Below, piece after piece: positions 10,904-22,729 of a stretch of DNA of 64,000 nt (its first letter is position 1; each line of letters opens with the position of its first letter). Both the position numbers and the translations under genes were made by a program. The stretch spans positions 37,707,941-37,771,940 of the forward strand of contig NC_134515.1 in NCBI RefSeq assembly GCF_027942865.1, read 5' to 3'. The DNA is from Odontesthes bonariensis (Eukaryota; Chordata; Actinopteri; Atheriniformes; Atherinopsidae). The notes beneath the pieces are model-generated. The model saw nothing but the letters and a program-made list of their open reading frames with translations, was not told where the DNA came from and did no database searches.

Positions 10904-12808
10904 GTAAGGGGAAGTTATCGTTTGATAATGCTGTTCGTGTTTCCTCACTATGTTTCTACGCAGTGACGCTTGTTGTCTAAAGTAAATGTAGGCGAGCAAA
11001 GGCAATCCCGTCGGCAAGCGTCAACTAAACCCTACAATGAGCAGTCACATCAACTATCCTGACAGGGAAACAAATGTAGTACCAGGTAGAAAAATGTTGC
11101 TGTGTGTCATCACAGAAGGCGGAGAAGGAATCAGAGGCCAGTAGATCACTGTTCTGTGTAGCACACACACGTCAGCATCGTGCGTGTTGTCAGTCTGTTG
11201 TTAACTGTCGTTAGCTTTTTTGCTAACTTTCGTCAAGTACACGGCTAGTTGATCGATTTTTTTTTTCTAGCCTTGTCTTGTTTTGCTAAGCAGCTGGAAA
11301 TGCTTGGAGCTCAGTGCACAGCGTACTATTCGGACACATCCGTCCTCTGTGTAAATGCTGCTTTGGTTAGCTCGTTTAGCTTTGGCAATGTTGTGGTTCA
11401 AACGCTTTCTGGAGGGTTCCGGCAAAGTAACTGTCCTTGTTCTAAACTTCATTTATCCCAGACAGGTTTATAATGGGTCTCACCACCACGGTTATGTTAA
11501 TTTGCACATTTCGTGTTGTTGTTCATGGAAAGCATCACATTGCCAGTATGAGTCAGCATGCACACTGGATGCTGAGGATATCAACGCTCTCCCAAAGACG
11601 TTTGATGGTACTTTCCGGCCGGTCCTCAGTCTGCACACACCTGCAGTGGAAATGTCTTCCCACTCCACATTCAAATAAATGTGTGTAAAAAATGAAAGGT
11701 GTTGTTTTTAGCTGCCAGGAGCTCGAGGCTTCCGCTTTACTTTATCTGTTTTCTACTTGAAGAAGAAGAAACAGCGGTCTCCATGTGCCCAGCTAAACCA
11801 AACCAACCAAAATGATGCTCACACTTGTTACTTATCTCTATGGATTTTTCCAACCTTTAAGATTTAGGACACATTTTAATTACCTGGGTTGTTGGAAAAA
11901 ACAAATGCAGTGGGCTTCAGGTGGTCCCTGTGTTTTCATGTGATGTTTCTGAGTTTTATGTAGAATACATAAAGGCGAGAGAAAATGAAAAGTTCAAAAA
12001 ACCTAAAAAAAAATTAGCAAAAACTGTCACTAATGCATAAAAGTGTTTGCTTTTTTTCCATTTTTTTTTTTTTAAATTTGGTTTTTATGACGCTGGAGAC
12101 AACTGAATCTGACCTGCACAGATTAAAATGAGGCCAGCTGTGTCTGATCACAGCCGACAGACCATAAACTCTCAGATAAGGATTTTATAGAGATTAAGTT
12201 AGTTGTTTCCTAGAGATTAAAGTAATTCCTGAAAAGGGTCGCTCTATTTTCCTCATCTGGATAAGGAAAGCAGAGCGCCACAGCTGTTTTGGTAGTTTCC
12301 TCCCTGAGGTAAAAGCCTGTCCTGCCTCCCTCTGCAAACACGAACAGCCTAGTTTAGTTTCTGTTCAAACCAGTCAATGGAAACCTGTCTGATTCACTTT
12401 TTGCTTTTGGTTTTTTGAAGGCTGCCTCAGATTTGCGTTGCTAGTGAATGGAGAGCTGGCTTCTGTGGCCGGGACACGGTTGTGTTCACGCTGTTATACA
12501 AGTGTCCAGGACCACAACTGAATGTGGCCTGAATGATTGGATCTTAACGTGTCCTTCAGCTGCCATGAGTGTGTTCTCACTTTTATGGAGGCTCTTCTAA
12601 AGTGAAGAACAACTTTACAAATCTCATCTAACCTGCAAAGATTAAACTAACACGACTCCCAGCCAGCAAACAAACCTGCGTGTCCCACCCAGATGTGATG
12701 TATCATCCCAGATGTTAGGAGAATTTCCTCTTGTGGATTTCAACGCTTTATTTGTTGTAGTTTTGTGTGATAATTTTTTTTCTTCTTAATGTAAAAGCTG
12801 TATTTTAA
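10904..12808. other. dedd intron 1, no recognised element
   Basis: Moderately CpG-containing sequence near the promoter, then AT-rich intron. Open frames near 11250-11690 lie on both strands and show no family resemblance. Confidence 0.5.
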
Positions 12809-13423
12809 AGGGATAGTTCGCCTCTTTTGACATGAAGCTGTATGACATCCCATATCAGCAATATTATTTCTGAACATCTTCTTACCCCCTGCTGCGTCCT
12901 GTGAGCAGAGTTCCAGCCTCGTTTTGGTGTTGATGAAGGTAGTCCGGCTAGTTGGCTGGGGTTTAAAAAATAAAGCGTTTTGGGTTTAAAAATAAAGCGT
13001 TTTGCTTCTCAAAACAATATGCGTTCAAAAGAGTAATACACAATCTCTTGGCCCTATTTTCTCTCCCTTCGTATCACTGCCTGCTGTGTAGACCGAGCAG
13101 ACCGAAGTGCAGACCGAGCAGTCCCCTGCCTCCGAGCAGCAAACACAGTAACAGGCTCGGCAGGCGGCAGCACGCAGTGATACGAAGGGAGAGAAAATAG
13201 TGCCAAGAGATTGTGTATTACTCTTTTGAACGCATATTGTTTTGAGAAGCAAAACGCTTTATTTTTGTGGCCCCAGCCAACTAGCCGGACTACCTTCATC
13301 AACGCCAAAACTCAGCTGGAACTCTGCTCACAGGACGCAGCAGGGGGTAAGAAGATGTTCAGAAATGATGTTGCTGATATGGGATGTCACACAGCTTCAC
13401 GTCAAAAAAGGCGAACTGTCCCT
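12809..13423. mobile_element. Foldback DNA element with TTAA flanks
   Basis: TTAA flanks both ends (12805-12808 and 13424-13427). The ends are AGGGATAGTTCGCC and GGCGAACTGTCCCT. The inverted arms are about 260-280 bp each (AGCTG..ATGACATCCCATATC with its complement near 13375-13400; CCCTTCGTATCACTG with CAGTGATACGAAGGG), around a short GC-rich loop near 13086-13165. The left arm has an extra copy of AATAAAGCGTTTTG. There is no transposase. The TTAA duplication suggests a piggyBac-like or similar class II source. Confidence 0.88.
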
Positions 13424-13427
13424 TTAA

Positions 13428-14161
13428 GGTGAGGACAAATGAGAGTTATTATGGGTGCTGGAAATCCTTGAAAATGCTTAAATTTCTGTATGGTGTTTTC
13501 AAGGTTTGCAAAGGGCTTACAGTTTGGATGCAGTGCTTGAAGCTACGCTGGTTTGATAATAGTTCGCTATCAGATTCAATTCAAAAGTTTGCTGTTTCCA
13601 TGAAGAAACAGAATAGAGCCGAGTTGTACTGCAGCACAGCTGTATCCACGTCAACATCTGGCAGTGGAGTCGCAGTCAGGTCTGTGGAGAAGCAACAGGC
13701 ATCACCTCTGCTGTTGTTTGTGCTTTTGTCCAAGGAGATAAAGGACATAAGCAACTTTGTTAACCTTGGTGTTGCTAAAAAATGAACAATTTTTCTTTGT
13801 GTTTTTCAAGGAGTAAGGGCACTTATGTTCCTTCAATTTGTTTTCATTTGTATACATTTTATTCCAAAAAGCTGATGGACTGCCGTCGTCAAAGACAATG
13901 TTTTTATAAATTCAAATTGAAATGAAGTCATTTATTAGTCAGTCTGAGGTTACACAGGTTGCCAAGTTTAACTTTAAAATCTGTGACACAGTGACATTTG
14001 GACTCCTTAATATATGGACTATATCACCGCAGTCATTAAAAAAAAGTACTAACCTGGAAATGAAGCAGCCCTCTGAACAAACCTTCATTATGTTCCTCTC
14101 TGTCCCTCAGGAGGAGCAGCCAGGTGTGAGCTCATTTAGGTGAGAAGAAAACTAAAAACAA
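13428..14161. other. dedd intron 1, nothing recognised
   Basis: An open frame at 13384-13785 starts inside the foldback element and has no recognisable domain. Confidence 0.5.
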
Positions 14162-14817
14162 AAGGCTGATTCTTACTCGGCGCAAACGCGCAACTGTTCT
14201 GGCTCGAGAACCATTAATGACGTCATCGAAAGCGCCAGCCCCTTCACAGTTCCTTCAGCTCATAAGCGCAGTTTGCGCCGAGAATGCGTCACATTTGCAG
14301 TTCTCTCCAGACCAGCGAGCGTCACTGTTGAGGAAACAAGCTGAAAAGCATAGGAAGAAAGCATACACAATGCCACCTGTGGTGTCACGTCAGCAGAGGC
14401 TGGCACATCTGATGAGGAATGAATTTACTCTGGGTGTAGAACTGTATATGTATCTCAGAGCTAAGCGGCTACGGCAAAAACAGAAGAGAAGGTGGAATGT
14501 TCGTCCTTTGCAACAAGACGAACTTTGTCAAACGTTGTCCCAGTGTAACTTCATAGACGTGTCGTACAGATGTTTGTAGAGGCGCACCGTCTCGGTCACC
14601 GCGGTCTCTGCAGTGTTCATGTTTCCTTTTTCTTGGTCAGCTGTTTCCGGTTGAGCGCGCGTGAAGTCAGAAAAAAAGTTGTGTGCGCGCCCTTGCGCCG
14701 CGCGAGGATTTTCTAGCTTGCGAAGGGGGGCGTGGCGGAATTTTGGGACACGTGACCGTTTGCGCCATTTGCGACCAGCTAGTATGAGCGAGGTCGCGCC
14801 GAGTAAGAATCGGCCTT
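14162..14817. mobile_element. TIR-bearing MITE, probably PIF/Harbinger-derived
   Basis: The ends are inverted: GGCTGATTCTTACTCGGCGC and its near-complement GCGCCGAGTAAGAATCGGCC. The interior frame at 14217-14579 is basic (KRLRQKQKRRWNVRPLQQDE), with an RRWNVRP motif like the start of Harbinger-type transposases, and then ends. It is non-autonomous. The precise target duplication is unclear. Confidence 0.8.
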
Positions 14818-14919
14818 AAGGCATTCGGTTGCTTCTCATGTAACTATGAGTGAGAATTTGATTGAAAAGTATGTAGGAAAAACTGGAAGGGTTTCATTTA
14901 ATCACAGACTTTGAATAAT

Positions 14920-15600
14920 TCACATAACATTGTACACGGAAACGCAAAAGTGTGCAAGCTACCTTCTTAACGACAGGGACAGGCGCCCGCATGTTTGTTA
15001 CTTGTCCCTCAAAGTAAGGACGGAGTTCCTAACTCAGGGCAAACAGAGACTCCTTCGACATGCGAAAATTTTCATGCCACACTTGGTCGTCTACCACTCC
15101 ATTCATGAAGTTATCCCACCACTGAGAAGTCCTCCCAGGTCTCACCCACAGCTGTCTAGGTCGCCTGCTCTCTCTATGAACTTCAAGAATTTCGAGAACG
15201 TAGTTCATATTTTTGGTCTGTTCTTTACTGCTCTCGCTCATCATTGCTGTTATCTGATGAAATGACTCTTGAACGTCAGTTACCGCGCCTAAGGCGAGTT
15301 GAAAGTCCGCAGGGACGGACATGTTGATAGCCTGCTGATGTGTTTCCCACAGTTTCCTGGCGCTTTATTATGCTTGTCACGTCATTTACTTTGTGACAAG
15401 AAACGCAGTTTTGCGTTTTCATCGTTTACACGGTGGCGCTACAGTGGAGCGTTTTTAAGAATTCCACTCTGGGGGGCGTTTTCACTTTTTTGCGTTTTCA
15501 TGCCCCCAAAACGCCGTTTCCATCTAAACGATATAGTGCATCCGCAAAAAGGTTTTGCGTTTTTAACCTGTTTTCGTTTCCGTGTAAACGGCCCCTTAGT
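14920..15600 (-). mobile_element. PIF/Harbinger element with transposase fragment
   Basis: The minus-strand frame at 15029-15322 encodes a transposase start with LWVRPGRTSQWWDNF and WHENFRMSKESLFALS. It continues past an in-frame stop with ELRPYFEGQVTNMRAP and VVKKVACTL to about 14925, then breaks off before the DDE domain. The ends resemble each other in inverse: GTACACGGAAACGCAAAA at the left, and TTTCCGTGTAAACGGCCCC at the right (about 15580-15597). It is a dead, internally deleted copy in dedd intron 1. Confidence 0.75.
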
Positions 15601-15928
15601 TATAGCACCACCATGTGGCTGATTGGGGTCATATTGGTTAGGAAGCTAATGCGTGTGCTTGCCAGTGTTTAGGCCAAGTTGGTTGCCTCTATTTAGAGGC
15701 TCACTCATTTAGAACAAAAATAATGATGATGGTAATTATGATGATCCTCATCATCCACTACTGTTGTTGTTGTTGGTGATTACTCAATACAGTTCTTGAT
15801 AGATGAATCAAATGATTGATATTTTCCTGTGATTCCCCACTCCTCCTACATAGCTTATCAGTTGGAGCAGAAGAAGCCAGCAGAAGTTGGAGGGACTCGA
15901 GCACCATTTGTCACCACTGACCCTTGAG

Positions 15929-16493
15929 ATGACGTCACAACAAGCACAGCTCCCAAATGGTGGCATTCCTCCTCAGCTTGCTCGGAACTCCTCTGCTCAG
16001 CAAGCCCAGCCTCATTTTCACCCCAATCAGGTGGACTCCAGTCAGAGCAGTGGAAACACTGGGCCTCTGGGGTACAGAGCCGTCATACGGAGGCCAGGCT
16101 GCCCCACCGTGGCCCGCACCAGCGGGGACGCGTCCAGCAGGAAGGCTTCTGCTTCCTCCACCAACTCCAGTCTGTCCAAAAGAGATCGCAGCTTTGAACC
16201 ATGGCCTGAGGAGGAGGAGGACAACTCCCACGGGCTGTACTCACTCCACCGCATGTTTGACATAGTTGGAGCCCAGCTAACGCACCGGGATGTCAGAGTA
16301 CTGTCTTTCCTGTTTGTTGACGTGATTGATGAGTACGAGCGTGGTGGCATCAGGAGCGGGAGAGATTTCCTGCTGGCCTTAGAACGCCAGGGTCGCTGTG
16401 ATGAGACCAACTTTCGACACGTTCTACAACTTCTAAGGATTATCACCCGCCACGACCTTTTGCCTTATGTCACACTCAGGAAACGGCACGCTG
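15929..16493 (+). CDS. dedd: dedd coding exon with the DED
   Basis: Encodes 188 residues plus one base. The first ATG is 15929 (MTSQQAQLPNGG). The exon itself probably starts at about 15854 or 15861, after a pyrimidine-rich acceptor. The donor GT is at 16494. The N-terminal 90 residues are low complexity; WPEEEEDNSHGLYS aligns with the start of the mammalian protein. Confidence 0.9.
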
Positions 16494-16976
16494 GTGAGTA
16501 AAGCACGATCACCCGCATTTAAAACCACACGATGGACCAGTGTCAGCAGCTTTGGCCCGCCCACTTCATGTCTTTATTATCCAAATACACTACACAGCAC
16601 CAGGGCTCCACACATTTCCTCCATCAGGAACACTTTGGCTTGACTAATACATGTACCTGTGCAGATAGAAATAATCTTTCTGTTTGCATACCTTTCTTTG
16701 AAGAAGCTTTTGGGCTCTTTTGAACTTTTTGTCAAATTGGTGATTAACAGGAAAGCAGGCAGAGAGAGGGGAAGACACAGGTCGGGACCAGTCCCTTGGC
16801 CTGTGCAGGGGGTCCTCGCTCTACCACCAGCACTACCCTCAGTTCCTCCACATGCATTTCTCAGCAACAGCCACATTTGCTCTCATCCACTTCCCGTAGC
16901 AACCGAGTCCCAAGCAGGTTCCCCACTATGTCCCCATGTTTAATGGAAAGGATGTACACAACATATTTCATTTGGG

Positions 16977-17056
<80 letters not shown>

Positions 17057-20000
17057 GGGATGTGCTTTTTAAGAGCTGACTCCTTTTGTCTGGGACAGGA
17101 GGAGAAAGTTTCCCGACGCGGGAGCTTTAAACCGTGGGGTTTACGGCGCTGTTTCACCAAAGCAGTTTGTTGTTCGGTCGTTTGCTGTCACACCAGCATT
17201 TAGCTCCAACAAAGCAGCCATTTTTCTGGCTCCCTAAGCGCAACATTTTAGTGACTGCTCAGTGAGTCCTCACTGTGCTGGTAGAACTGCGGTAAGCTCG
17301 CTTCGGCTCCACTTTGTTGTGAAATGCTGTCATGCCTTGTTGCTTCCTTCATAGGTGCAAACAGCGCCGTCTCCCCCTGCCCCACACAAAAAGGAGTCCA
17401 CTCTGTGGGCCATTCTGACCAATCAACTCATCCCTTAGTCGGACACATCCCTAATATTTATTCATGTACACATATATATATATATATTTGTGTGAATTAA
17501 ACTGAGGCCACCTTGCCAGCACATACTGTACTTTCTGCAATATTTGTCCTGTTTTTCATTACTTTCAAGGTTATTGGCATTGGAATTAGAAGTATTAAGT
17601 TAGTTGTTGTTTTCAGTGTGCCCAGATCCTGTTGACAAGTACCTGGAAGAAACATCTGTGCGCTACATTTCAGCAAGAGGAACGGAGCAGTGCAAGAACA
17701 CTGCACCTCACAGAAGAACAGGTGAATCTGTGTGAGCCAAAGTTTCTCTTTGGAAACTTTTGGGATGACATAGTGGCAGAAATTCAACATAATATCCCCA
17801 ATGATGCATCTACATTTAATATCCTACAAGATGCCCTCCGTGTGAGTCCACCATGTTGCATCAGTGTAACTACTGTAGCCGAGAAGGGACAAACCAAGCT
17901 CTGGCCTGGGAATAGATGTTCCATGCTTTCATATGGTGTCACTTTACATATAGACAAGTTCTCTCTCTCTCCTGTTTTTTCAATGTAATTTGAAGATGAA
18001 TAAACTTCCAATCCAATGTCATTCTTTAGGTTCGCAGCCAGTCATTTGTTGCTCCCCGTCAGGATCGCATGTTGGCTCTCCGCGAACAAAGCCAGCACCC
18101 CCTGCTCCACACCGCAAACGGAAGAGAAGTCACCCCTCAGCCGACTGCAGAGAGAAGCAGACTTGTGGTAAAAAGCAACATGACATAAGGATCCTCATGT
18201 TTGTTTGGTGGTGTTGGTGCTTTTTCTTCACCAAGTGCATTTGTTCCATTATAAATTGGATTTTAATGCACAGATATTTCAAGTGCATCTTGCCAGTTAA
18301 TGACCTCAGAAACTTCTGTCATTTTTCTAACTGGTATGGTACAGTACAACATAACTAGTACTAACTGATACTTAATTTGGTAATGCATCAGCCAAGGTTG
18401 GAATCAAGCCGAGCCCATTCGTTCCTGTGACATGGAAACACTGCAGCGCGCCCATTGGTCAGACAGGATAACCTGTGGGTGTAAACCACATGGTTTATGT
18501 AGCAGCACGCAGACACCAACATGCTTATCTGGTCTATAAAGTCAATTTAAAAGTCTGGAACACAATTTACAAAATAAACCCCAGATATGTCATTTGTCTG
18601 CATGGACTCTGTATTGTTTTAATAACCTTTTGCTTGGATTTACAGGTTCCCATCCATAAGCATCCACTGTCATTGATTTTTACATATTGTTACCCTGTTT
18701 GATGAAATATGTCAAATAACTGAGAATGTTAGTGAAAATGTTCACATGCACAGCTGCAGCTTCACTGAATAATTTGTTACCTCACCTTTTTAAACATGGG
18801 TAGACTTGGCTGATGGAACCCTTCCCCGTTGCCAGTGGCAGCAGGTTTACTTCCAAAGCTCTGAGGGTCACAGTTATCCATTACAGGAAGAAAAGAGTGG
18901 CCGCATGCTCAAAGAGCTGTTGTTGCAGCAGACTTCTATGAAATTTAGCCATTATTTATCCAATGTGTCTCCTTATGGGAGGCTGGGTGCTTTTTTTTTT
19001 CATTTTTAAAGTCGCTAAAGGTGGCTAAGATGAGAAATTGTAAGCTCAGCTCATTTCCTCAGAAATGGGTGGTGTCAGATTATATTGATATAAACAGTTT
19101 AGATTCCTAGCTTGGTGTACTACTCAGCCCTACAGCTGCCCACCTGAATATACTGTATGAGCAGGTTTTTCCATCAGTAGGTTTTTTGTTTCCCTGATGA
19201 CACGAGCATATTCTAAGTGTAAATGTAATGTAAATGTATTTTATTTATACAGCCCTTTACAGACAATCCTTACAATGTACCAAAGTGGGGCTGAAACGAG
19301 TCCTCGAGTAACTCAATTACAAAACATCCTCAATGCTAATTATTTGCTTGAATGCTTTATTTGATCCACACAAACATGTTTTACTCAGTGGTCCCACGGA
19401 CAGTTATTACTGTCACCAACAGGCAGGGCTTCCCTGCTCCCTGAACAGCACATCGCTACTTCAGCTGCTATTACATGATAAAGATGACTCCCCTTTGCTT
19501 ACTAAATCTATTTGTCAGTTTACTATTAGTTCACTATCATCTTTCATATCATTGATGGGTCAGTCTGATACAACTCGGTCTCACGTCTCAATAGTAATGC
19601 ACAGATATCAGTGCATGGTACAGTCTGTCACAGACAGATATGCAGAGTATGATCATCTTGTGCAAGAGCTCGGCTACAATTACAGCGAGTCTGGTTCCAG
19701 GATTAATTTGGGTTAAACAATGGACAGTTTTCAGTAGGGCTGCAGCTATCGAATATTTTGCTAATCCAGTATTCTATCAGATAAAACATACTTTTGCTTA
19801 ATTGAAGCCAATAAATATGCAATAGAAAACAAGATGTGCTGCAGCATTGAAGCCTTGCTGTTATGTTATGCCAGCTCCATCTTGCAATGTACACACACCA
19901 CGATGTCGTCCTTAATTTAAAAATGATCCCACACCTTCGACATTTTCTGTCTCTTCCTCTTATTACTTTCACTTTGCTGCGTTTGCTCATTTTCGCTGTT

Positions 20001-22729
20001 TTCGGACCCGGCGTCAACACTGTCCACACGCGTTACCAAAAGCCCGCTTCAGTCTTCTTCCACTTTGCAGGGAACGTATCATAGACAGGGAGGTGATGAG
20101 CCCCTCGTCTGTGTGAGCTCCGCTGACGGTAATGTCACTGGTGCCTTTCTGAAAGTTCAGAAAGGTTCCCTCTTCAAGCGGTCACTAAAAAAAGGCTGAG
20201 TGCTTTGAAAAAGATGCCGTGTGCAGCTCCTTTGGTCTGGGGGGCCGCATGCAACTGCGTTCACCCTCTCCTGATTGGGAGCAGCTGTGAAAAGATACTG
20301 GAGCTCAAAGGGAAATGTTAGGTGGACTTTTCGTAAGTAGCAGACCTGATTTGATGGCGGAGGAAACTGGAGTAAACCACGAGCAGCACAACCAGAGGAA
20401 AAAGTTTAAAAATGTCTGGGACCATTTCAAAGTGAAAATACTGTACAGTGTGAGTATATTTATAAAAAACTAATTAGATTATCATAATTGGTTAATCAAT
20501 GCATCTCAGCAGAAAGTAGCCAATGTACACATCCAGTCCACAGAATGGAGGACACACAAGGTAACTTTTCACGTTAGCATTTTAATGAAGGGGCAGTAGG
20601 CATGTTAGTCAGAAAGGATGCTGGTAAAGAACAAATGGATCAAATTCTTGGAATAATCAATTAAATAATTGATAGAATACTCAAATACTGAAATAATTGT
20701 TTGCTGTAGCCCTAATTTCAAGATGGCAAAGTCAGGATTTATCAGGACCAAACTGGTTCAGGGAGCATGAGGCTTCATTTTCACAAATGGATTGGCCCCC
20801 ACGGGCTGCAGACCGGAACCCCGTTGAGTCTTTAGGATGTGCTGGAAAAGTTTTCAGAGCGTCAGGAATAAATGTGACATTGTATTCATCAAATCAAACT
20901 TTTTTTTAGGACTGCCAATTAACTCCAGGTCTGGTTCAAACTGATAGATAGAACTTTATTTATCTCTCGGGAGGTTCCCTCTGGGAGATTAAGGCTGCAG
21001 ACCATAAAAAAAACTTTGCACACACATACACTTTAGAAAAGAGACAGTGGAGGGGGAACAGTAAATATACATTAGCAAACATATTATAGTGCTCTTTTAA
21101 TATACACTTTATAACAGGATACATTGAGTGTTGTTTTGTCATTTTAAACAGTCCAACAGAGTTGCTGTTATTGCACGGTTAGGTTCTTATTGTGCATATT
21201 GTCCATCTCTATGCCGACCCGACTAGCTTTCCAGCCTGGATAGGTCTGCCTTTGATATGCTGCCAGCCCAACACACCACTGTGTAGGAGAGCATGCTGGC
21301 GACCACAGGCTGGTAAAACATCTACGGGAGCTTCCTGCAGCCTCCTCAGGAACGCAGTCTGCTCTGGGCCTTCCTATACAGTGGCCTTGTGTTGCTTGTC
21401 CAGTCCAGCTTGTTGTCCGGCTACAGCCCTAGATATTTGAGATGGGGAGGGGGCTGTTCTTTCTACCTCCCGCTGTGCTGATTTCATATCCCCCTCGTCT
21501 TTGGTCCTGAAGGCCACCTTCTTCCTGTTGAGGACAGCCTTGACTTCCTGCGTCACCCATTGTTCATTATTAGGGTAACACCGTACAGTCTTAGCAGAGG
21601 CGACCACGTCCACACAGAAATTGAGATAGTCTGTTAGACAGTGTGTTAAGCCTCGTTTCCACTGTCAGTACGGGTCAGGTGGCTTTGGGGTCAGCTTTGC
21701 GTTCCCACTGTACAAAAAAAAATTCTACATGAAAGCAGTAGGAAAAGAGTAGAGAAGAGTAGTAAAAACAAACTCAGAGCTGCAGAGCGACCAGAAAGGC
21801 TGCCATCTCTCCAGCGCCACATAGCAGCTGTAAGGTGCATTTCAACCAGCAACACACAGGAATAAAATGGCCTGGGGCCTTTTCAGGGAGCTAAAACATC
21901 ATAGCAGCCCTGGGTCTTTTGTATTTCCTTTTAAGTGAACGATGCAGATTCACAATTAGGCAAAGTAAGCCAGCTGACGCGTGTCATTGGTCCTAAACAA
22001 TCCTCTATGGCTTGCCTGAGCTGCTGCATTGGTTGACAGCAATCTACAAAGCTGTGTAACCAGGAACTGTGCTTCAGCTGTGTTGACACTTACCTGATAG
22101 TATAATGTATTCTGTATAGTTACAAGTATTTGTGAATCAGAAATATATATATATGGAATTTAAAGGACAAATACAGGAACATCTGTCAAATAAAAGTGTT
22201 ATGTAAAATGTGTGAGATGTTTATTAACAAGAAGGTTCTGGAGATGATGATTTAGGTAGAAACATATACTTGGTTTCTTCCATTTGATTTATTCTATTTT
22301 GTTCCCCACTCTACTCTCTCAGATATCCGCCTGCGGGTCCGTGCAGAATATTGCCAGCACGAGTCTGCGCTTCAGGGCAACGTCTTCTCCAACAAGCAAG
22401 AGGCAGTGGAGCGACAGTTTGAGCGCTTCAATCAGGCTAACACTATCTTGAAATCCAGAGACTTGGGTTCAATCATCTGTGACATCAAGTTCTCTGAGCT
22501 CACCTACTTGGATGCCTTCTGGAGGGACTACATCAATGGATCTTTGCTAGAGGCGCTTAAAGGGGTCTTTATCACAGATTCCCTAAAACAGGCTGTGGGC
22601 CATGAAGCTATAAAACTGTTGGTCAACGTTGATGAGGAGGACTACCAGGCTGGTCGACGCAAACTGCTTCGTAATTTGGTCACAGGTGGAGGAAGCCCAC
22701 CAGTGGGTAACAGAGACGCTGTGTCCTAG
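15929..22729 (+). CDS. dedd: Death effector domain-containing protein DEDD
   Basis: DEDD proteins carry a death effector domain (DED), bind DNA, move between cytoplasm and nucleolus, and are linked to caspase-8/10 signalling, repression of RNA polymerase I transcription and control of Cdk1-cyclin B1; this is family knowledge. Four coding exons join in frame: 15929-16493, 17617-17721, 18030-18167 and 22323-22729, giving about 404 residues against 318 in the human protein. The DED spans about residues 101-188 (HGLYSLHRMFDIVG, LERQGRCDETNF, ITRHDLLPYVTL), followed by CPDPVDKYLEETSVRY, a basic nuclear signal PHRKRKRSHPS, and the conserved C-terminal half from DIRLRVRAEYCQHE. The extra length is an 80-residue Ser/Gln-rich N-terminus and a different tail after RRKLLRNL. 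The start is the first ATG; the frame is open upstream to the splice acceptor, so translation could begin in an earlier exon. Confidence 0.93.
16981..17054 (+). repeat. (GT)n microsatellite
   Basis: About 37 uninterrupted GT units in a dedd intron. Confidence 0.97.
17054..17453. mobile_element. Probable small TIR element (MITE)
   Basis: Begins TTAGGGATGTG and ends CACATCCCTAA, an 11-bp inverted repeat with one mismatch. The 400-bp interior has no frame. It abuts the (GT)n tract. Confidence 0.6.
17617..17721 (+). CDS. dedd: dedd coding exon 3
   Basis: After TTTTCAG the frame reads CPDPVDKYLEETSVRYISARG, as in vertebrate DEDD just after the DED. The donor GT is at 17722. It is 105 nt and enters and leaves in phase 1. 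Confidence 0.92.
18030..18167 (+). CDS. dedd: dedd coding exon 4 (nuclear signal)
   Basis: Reads SQPVICCSPSGS, then the basic cluster PHRKRKRSHPS and ends EKQTC, matching the DEDD linker. The acceptor is TTCTTTAG and the donor GT is at 18168. Confidence 0.9.
18168..19734. other. dedd intron, nothing recognised
   Basis: No element ends or coding resemblance identified. Confidence 0.5.
19735..20714 (+). mobile_element. hAT-like element with BED-finger remnant
   Basis: The termini TAGGGCTGCAGC and GCTGTAGCCCTA are inverted repeats with one mismatch. Around 20355-20450 the + strand encodes MAEETGVNHEQHNQ followed by FKNVWDHFKVKI, which looks like the start of a hAT transposase BED zinc finger. 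The rest of the transposase is absent. No clean 8-bp duplication remains, so the copy is old. Confidence 0.7.
20940..21640 (-). mobile_element. LINE 3' fragment (Rex1/Babar-like)
   Basis: The minus frame at 21374-21613 reads KTVRCYPNNEQWVTQEVKAVLN, closely similar to TVRCYPNNKPWITSDIKDLL in the LINE at 31680-32960. The far end has a GATAGATA-type tail and a GAGGTTCCCTCTGGGAG block. It is heavily decayed. Confidence 0.65.
21650..22322. other. dedd intron, possible MITE end only
   Basis: GCCTCGTTTCCACTGTCAGTACGGG near 21651 resembles a fish DNA-element terminus, but no partner end was found. Otherwise nothing. Confidence 0.35.
22323..22729 (+). CDS. dedd: dedd last coding exon
   Basis: Starts DIRLRVRAEYCQHESALQGN after the acceptor CTCTCTCAG and continues with NTILKSRDLGSIICDIKFSE, the highly conserved C-terminal half. 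It ends with a TAG at 22727-22729 after GSPPVGNRDAVS. This tail differs from the mammalian end, so a further downstream exon using a cryptic donor cannot be ruled out. Confidence 0.92.

Larger units (their letters stand above)
16494..17616. other. dedd intron with CA repeat and a MITE
   Basis: Holds the (GT)n tract and a 400-bp TIR element listed separately. The remainder shows nothing recognised. Confidence 0.6.

Noticed and set aside
11249..11690. Open frames after the dedd promoter
   Set aside because: They lie within intron 1, overlap on both strands and match no family. A small upstream coding exon cannot be proved.
13384..13785. 133-codon open frame in dedd intron 1
   Set aside because: It begins inside the foldback element and shows no domain.
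15887..15928. DEDD start at MEGLEHHLSP
   Set aside because: The first codon is TTG, not ATG. The frame is only open because it reaches the exon border; the first ATG is 15929.
16796..17203. Open frames with VCVCVC or HTHTHT
   Set aside because: They cross a (GT)n tract; the same holds at 2319-2582 and 35441-35855.
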